NCBI GenBank assembly: GCA_964551015.1
Contig: CAZKBP010000003.1
Span: forward strand, 124,001 to 188,000
DNA from: CAZKBP01 sp964551015
GTDB taxonomy: Bacteria > Bacteroidota > Bacteroidia > Cytophagales > Microscillaceae
Direction of reading: 5' to 3'
Length of the DNA stretch: 64,000 bases
The translations under genes were made by a program, and so were the position numbers. Under the pieces are notes generated by a model, which did no database searches, was not told where the DNA came from, and saw only the letters and a list, made by a program, of their open reading frames with translations. Positions 61,748 to 64,000 of the stretch are shown piece by piece (within the stretch, counting starts at the first letter, position 1; each line of letters begins with the position of its first letter).

Positions 61748-62128
61748 TTATTTTTTAGTTGAAAATCTTTCTTGATAAATCTTCATGTTTGCTTCTCCCC
61801 AAGCATTGAGTTGCTGCAAGATTGGTTCTAGGGAATGGCCGAGGTCGGTGAGAGCATACTCCACCCGCGGAGGCACTTCCGCGTAAACGGTACGGGTGAT
61901 TAATTCATCCCTTTCTAATTCACGAAGGTGCTGAGTAAGCATCTTCTGACTAATGGGAGGGATTTCTCGGCGAAGCTGACCAAAGCGATGGAAACCTTGT
62001 GAAATTTTCCAGAGAATGGCAGGTTTCCAGCGTTTGCCCATCAAACTGATGGCGAAGATAAAGGGGCACTCGAAGTTTAATTTTCGTTCGTTTTCGTAAT
62101 TAGTGGAGCTTAACTTTCTGGCATTCAT
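61748..62128 (-). CDS. HxlR-family transcriptional regulator
   Basis: 126 residues, winged helix. 'FECPFIFAISLMGKRWKPAI' has the conserved redox-type Cys (C21) and the GKW-like motif of HxlR/YodB/HypR regulators; 'RFGQLRREIPPISQKMLTQH' is the recognition helix and 'PPRVEYALTDLGHSLEPIL' the wing and end. Probably a repressor that senses electrophiles or oxidants through Cys 21 and controls the divergent oxidoreductase gene 121 nt away. Dyads in the shared intergenic region fit this. Confidence 0.96.
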   Translation of the reverse strand: MNARKLSSTNYENERKLNFECPFIFAISLMGKRWKPAILWKISQGFHRFGQLRREIPPISQKMLTQHLRELERDELITRTVYAEVPPRVEYALTDLGHSLEPILQQLNAWGEANMKIYQERFSTKK

Positions 62129-62129
62129 A

Positions 62130-62184
62130 TTACTAACTTTTTGGTAACTACCCTACAATTTGGTTACTACTTGCAAAAGTAGCC
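62130..62184. promoter_or_regulatory. HxlR operator in the divergent promoter region
   Basis: GGTTACTACTTGCAAAAGTAGCC (62162-62184) is an imperfect dyad with arms GG(T/C)TACT, close to the YodB/HypR-type consensus TACT-N-AGTA. A related word, TTTGGTAACTAC, begins about 20 nt upstream (62140-62151). It lies between the divergent HxlR and oxidoreductase genes. Confidence 0.6.
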
Positions 62185-62249
62185 ACATATTCCAGATTTT
62201 TGTAGAAAAGAAAAAGAATATTTTCTCAATAACTTAAAAATGAATTGAT

Positions 62250-62876
62250 ATGAAAATTGCCATTTTAGGAACAGGTCAAGTTGCCCAAAAGCTCAGTCAA
62301 TTGCTAGCTAAGGCTAAGCACTCGGTGGTACTGGGTTCACGCGAACCTGCTTCCAAAACCAATGTAGAGAACGCTTTCAAAGAGGTAAAAATACAAACTT
62401 ATCCAGAAGTCATTGGAGTAGCAGAAGTAATCGTCCTCGCTTTTCCCTACGCGGCTGCCCATACGGTTTTACCAGATTTAAGTCCACTCTTAGAGGGTAA
62501 AATCGTAATCGATGCGACCAATCCTTTGCAGGAAGATTGGTCGCCCTTGGTCTTGGGGGCCGAAAACTCAGCCGGAGAAGAGATCAGCCGGATGCTCCCA
62601 GAAGCCAAAGTAGTGAAGGCATTCAATACCATTTTTGCTGATATGATGGAGGCCGACAAGCTAGCAACCCAATCAATCACGGCTTTCTACGCGGGTGACC
62701 ATGCCGAGGCCAATCAAACGGTTGGGCAGTTGCTCCAAACCATGGGTTTTGCACCGATAGAAGTAGGTGGGCTGTGGAATGCTCGCTATTTAGAAGCGAT
62801 GGCGCATTTGAATATTCAATTGGCCGTGGGCATGCAAGGTGGTACAGGGGCGGCTTTTCACTACGTACGGAGCTGA
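62250..62876 (+). CDS. NAD(P)-binding oxidoreductase (F420-NADP reductase-like fold)
   Basis: 208 residues. N-terminal Rossmann motif 'IAILGTGQVAQKLSQLLA', 'VVLGSREPAS' (Arg in the NADP-specific position), 'VIVLAFPYAAAHTVLPDL', 'KIVIDATNPLQEDWSPL' and 'AKVVKAFNTIFADMM'. This is the F420-dependent NADP reductase-like group often paired with HxlR regulators in bacteria that lack F420. Probably a NAD(P)H-dependent reductase in stress or quinone defence, controlled by the divergent HxlR gene. Confidence 0.93.
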   Translation: MKIAILGTGQVAQKLSQLLAKAKHSVVLGSREPASKTNVENAFKEVKIQTYPEVIGVAEVIVLAFPYAAAHTVLPDLSPLLEGKIVIDATNPLQEDWSPLVLGAENSAGEEISRMLPEAKVVKAFNTIFADMMEADKLATQSITAFYAGDHAEANQTVGQLLQTMGFAPIEVGGLWNARYLEAMAHLNIQLAVGMQGGTGAAFHYVRS

Positions 62877-62939
62877 CCGAGATTTTGCTTATCGATGGTC
62901 TTGGATTTATGCTGTAGTCATTTATTGGATGTAATTTGA

Positions 62940-63806
62940 TTAAGGCTCTTGGCATACGCCAATAATCATGGTTTTATCATCAGGTTCGTGCTGGAGTTTG
63001 GGATTTCCTTCTCTAAGAAATTTGGCCCACTTGGCTTGCATTTCTTCTTGACTGAGTTGGTGTTTGGCCATTTGGCGGAGATTATTGACTACGGGATCGA
63101 AGAAACGATCAAAGGGAAGATTGGGATCTTCGTATTTTTGTGTTTTCTCATCCCAGACATTACAGATAAAGGAATGCCTCTCGCAACCATCCGTGAGTAA
63201 GGAAAAAGCGCGGGGGGCATCCTCAATCACGTGGCTTTTGACGAAAGTATCCATTTCTCCTTCATCCCAAATATCTGAGCTAATAAAAACGGTTTCATTA
63301 GCGTATTCGCCCCGCCAAGGCTCGATCAATGCTTTCCATTTGCCCTCAGCGTCGCAGTAGCCAGCACGTCCGTCGCCCACGTGAGTTACGAGTAAGCCTT
63401 GTGGCTGGAAGATCAATAGAATCAGGGTGGAGGAAAGTTCTTTAAGATCGACCTGATGTTGACGTGCATAGGCCTCGAGTGCGGCTCTGAGTTGGCGTAG
63501 CGTTTTCTGAGAGAGCTTGTGCCAAGTTTCTATGGAAGGCAAGTTATAGGATTTTGTCCATTTTTGCTCGGCAATGAGTGCCTTAAAAAGGCGGGCAGTT
63601 TCTTCCACGACGAATTGCGAACCCAAGTGAGCGGCATCTACGGAGCCTGCCCCGTCGGCCACGATGGCGATTCCCCAAGAAGCTTCCAAATTTTCGTAAT
63701 AATGGCTATCTTGACAGGGAATATTTTTTTTGAGGTGAGATTGTCCGGGTACGGAAGCCCCTACCACTGTCCAAGCACTGGGATGATCTTCTTTTGTTTT
63801 TGCCAT
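62940..63806 (-). CDS. PP2C-family protein phosphatase (TerY-P triad type)
   Basis: 288 residues. PP2C core: 'NIPCQDSHYY' (metal Asp), 'GIAIVADGAGSVDAAHLGSQ' (DGxG), 'LVTHVGDGRAGYC' and 'FSLLTDGCERHSFI', ending 'EPDDKTMIIG'. It should remove phosphate from Ser/Thr residues in the cytosol. The gene lies 60 nt downstream of a VWA (TerY-like) gene on the same strand, and this order matches the TerY-P triad (VWA, PP2C, Ser/Thr kinase) described from genome surveys. The kinase may lie beyond the window or be absent. Confidence 0.92.
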   Translation of the reverse strand: MAKTKEDHPSAWTVVGASVPGQSHLKKNIPCQDSHYYENLEASWGIAIVADGAGSVDAAHLGSQFVVEETARLFKALIAEQKWTKSYNLPSIETWHKLSQKTLRQLRAALEAYARQHQVDLKELSSTLILLIFQPQGLLVTHVGDGRAGYCDAEGKWKALIEPWRGEYANETVFISSDIWDEGEMDTFVKSHVIEDAPRAFSLLTDGCERHSFICNVWDEKTQKYEDPNLPFDRFFDPVVNNLRQMAKHQLSQEEMQAKWAKFLREGNPKLQHEPDDKTMIIGVCQEP

Positions 63807-63866
63807 GAATTTTCGTCTGTCCTGTAATGCACGCGAGCACTGGCTACCCAGTGAATCGCCCTCAAT

Positions 63867-64000
63867 CTATATCTCCATCTGCCCCCAACCAGAAGTGTCG
63901 GGGAAATAAACTTTATCACCTTCGTTGGATTTGGTAATAATACCGATGCTGTTGCTCAGCCATTGGAAGAATTCTATGAAATTCAATCCTTTGAGCATCA
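63867..64000 (-). CDS. VWA-domain (TerY-like) protein, C-terminal end (cut by window edge)
   Basis: 44 in-frame codons to the right edge, stop TAG at 63867-63869. The tail reads 'MLKGLNFIEFFQWLSNSIGI', then 'ITKSNEGDKVYFPDTSGWGQ', then 'MEI'. 'FxEFFQWLSxSI' and a short polar end are characteristic of TerY-type VWA proteins. The Met shown is probably internal and the gene extends past the window. Pairing with the PP2C gene supports the call. Confidence 0.75.
   Translation of the reverse strand, partial: MLKGLNFIEFFQWLSNSIGIITKSNEGDKVYFPDTSGWGQMEI

Noticed and set aside
1..64000. CRISPR arrays, rRNA operons, insertion sequences or prophage
   Set aside because: No regularly spaced repeats, rRNA motifs, transposase or phage structural genes were seen.

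Overview
The window looks like chromosomal DNA of a Bacteroidota bacterium, most likely a Cytophagales or Saprospirales-type organism. The evidence is a type IX secretion C-terminal sorting domain, LruC, DUF3857 and PorT-like barrel proteins, MacB-type permeases of the 'MLKSYFKIAWRNLRRNK' kind, Bacteroidota promoters (TTG, about 20 nt, then TAnnTTTG), very few Shine-Dalgarno sites and a GroEL ending in GGM repeats. There is no rRNA, CRISPR array, recognisable insertion sequence or origin. One tRNA-Leu(CAA) gene is present.

Layout. 1-8.8 kb: end of a DUF3857/transglutaminase protein, a GT-C-like membrane protein, YebC, a TerC-family protein, a PiT-like permease, a DPBB/RlpA-like protein and an MDR oxidoreductase. 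9-18 kb: a secreted TonB-C protein, a beta-barrel, an R2-like ligand-binding oxidase (R2lox), a large Calx-beta/PKD protein secreted by T9SS, a lipoprotein alpha-carbonic anhydrase, an SDR lacking the catalytic triad and an orphan lipoprotein. 18-25.5 kb: IleRS with a GIHH signature, a lipoprotein arginine/agmatine deiminase, DUF4112, DUF1801 and a methyltransferase. 25.5-32.8 kb: an exopolysaccharide operon on the minus strand (response regulator, REC-sugar transferase fusion, short TolC, Wzz/BY-kinase-like protein, glycosyltransferase, flippase).

32.9-46.3 kb: a LruC lipoprotein, a FIST protein next to a 1183-residue hybrid kinase, then the glyoxylate-shunt pair aceB-aceA. The aceB promoter is bracketed by two identical palindromes. 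A MacB-like permease follows. 46.5-55 kb: a metzincin lipoprotein, a lysozyme-like protein, tRNA-Leu, an ABM-domain protein, a PhoH ATPase, a Uma2 nuclease, two orphan proteins and groES-groEL. 55-64 kb: an orphan protein, a bacterial homologue of the major vault protein (MVP), an RluA pseudouridine synthase, a methyltransferase, an M28 peptidase, a divergent HxlR regulator/oxidoreductase pair, and a PP2C phosphatase next to the end of a VWA (TerY-like) gene cut by the window edge.

The most striking item is the 833-residue MVP homologue at 56076-58577. It has N-terminal vault-type repeats, an SPFH-like shoulder, a cap-helix coiled coil and a cap-ring segment, so it could form a bacterial vault-like shell. 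Second are the IleRS GIHH motif, which suggests natural mupirocin hyper-resistance, and the aceB operator pair. All calls come from reading the sequence and recalled family knowledge; no database search was run.
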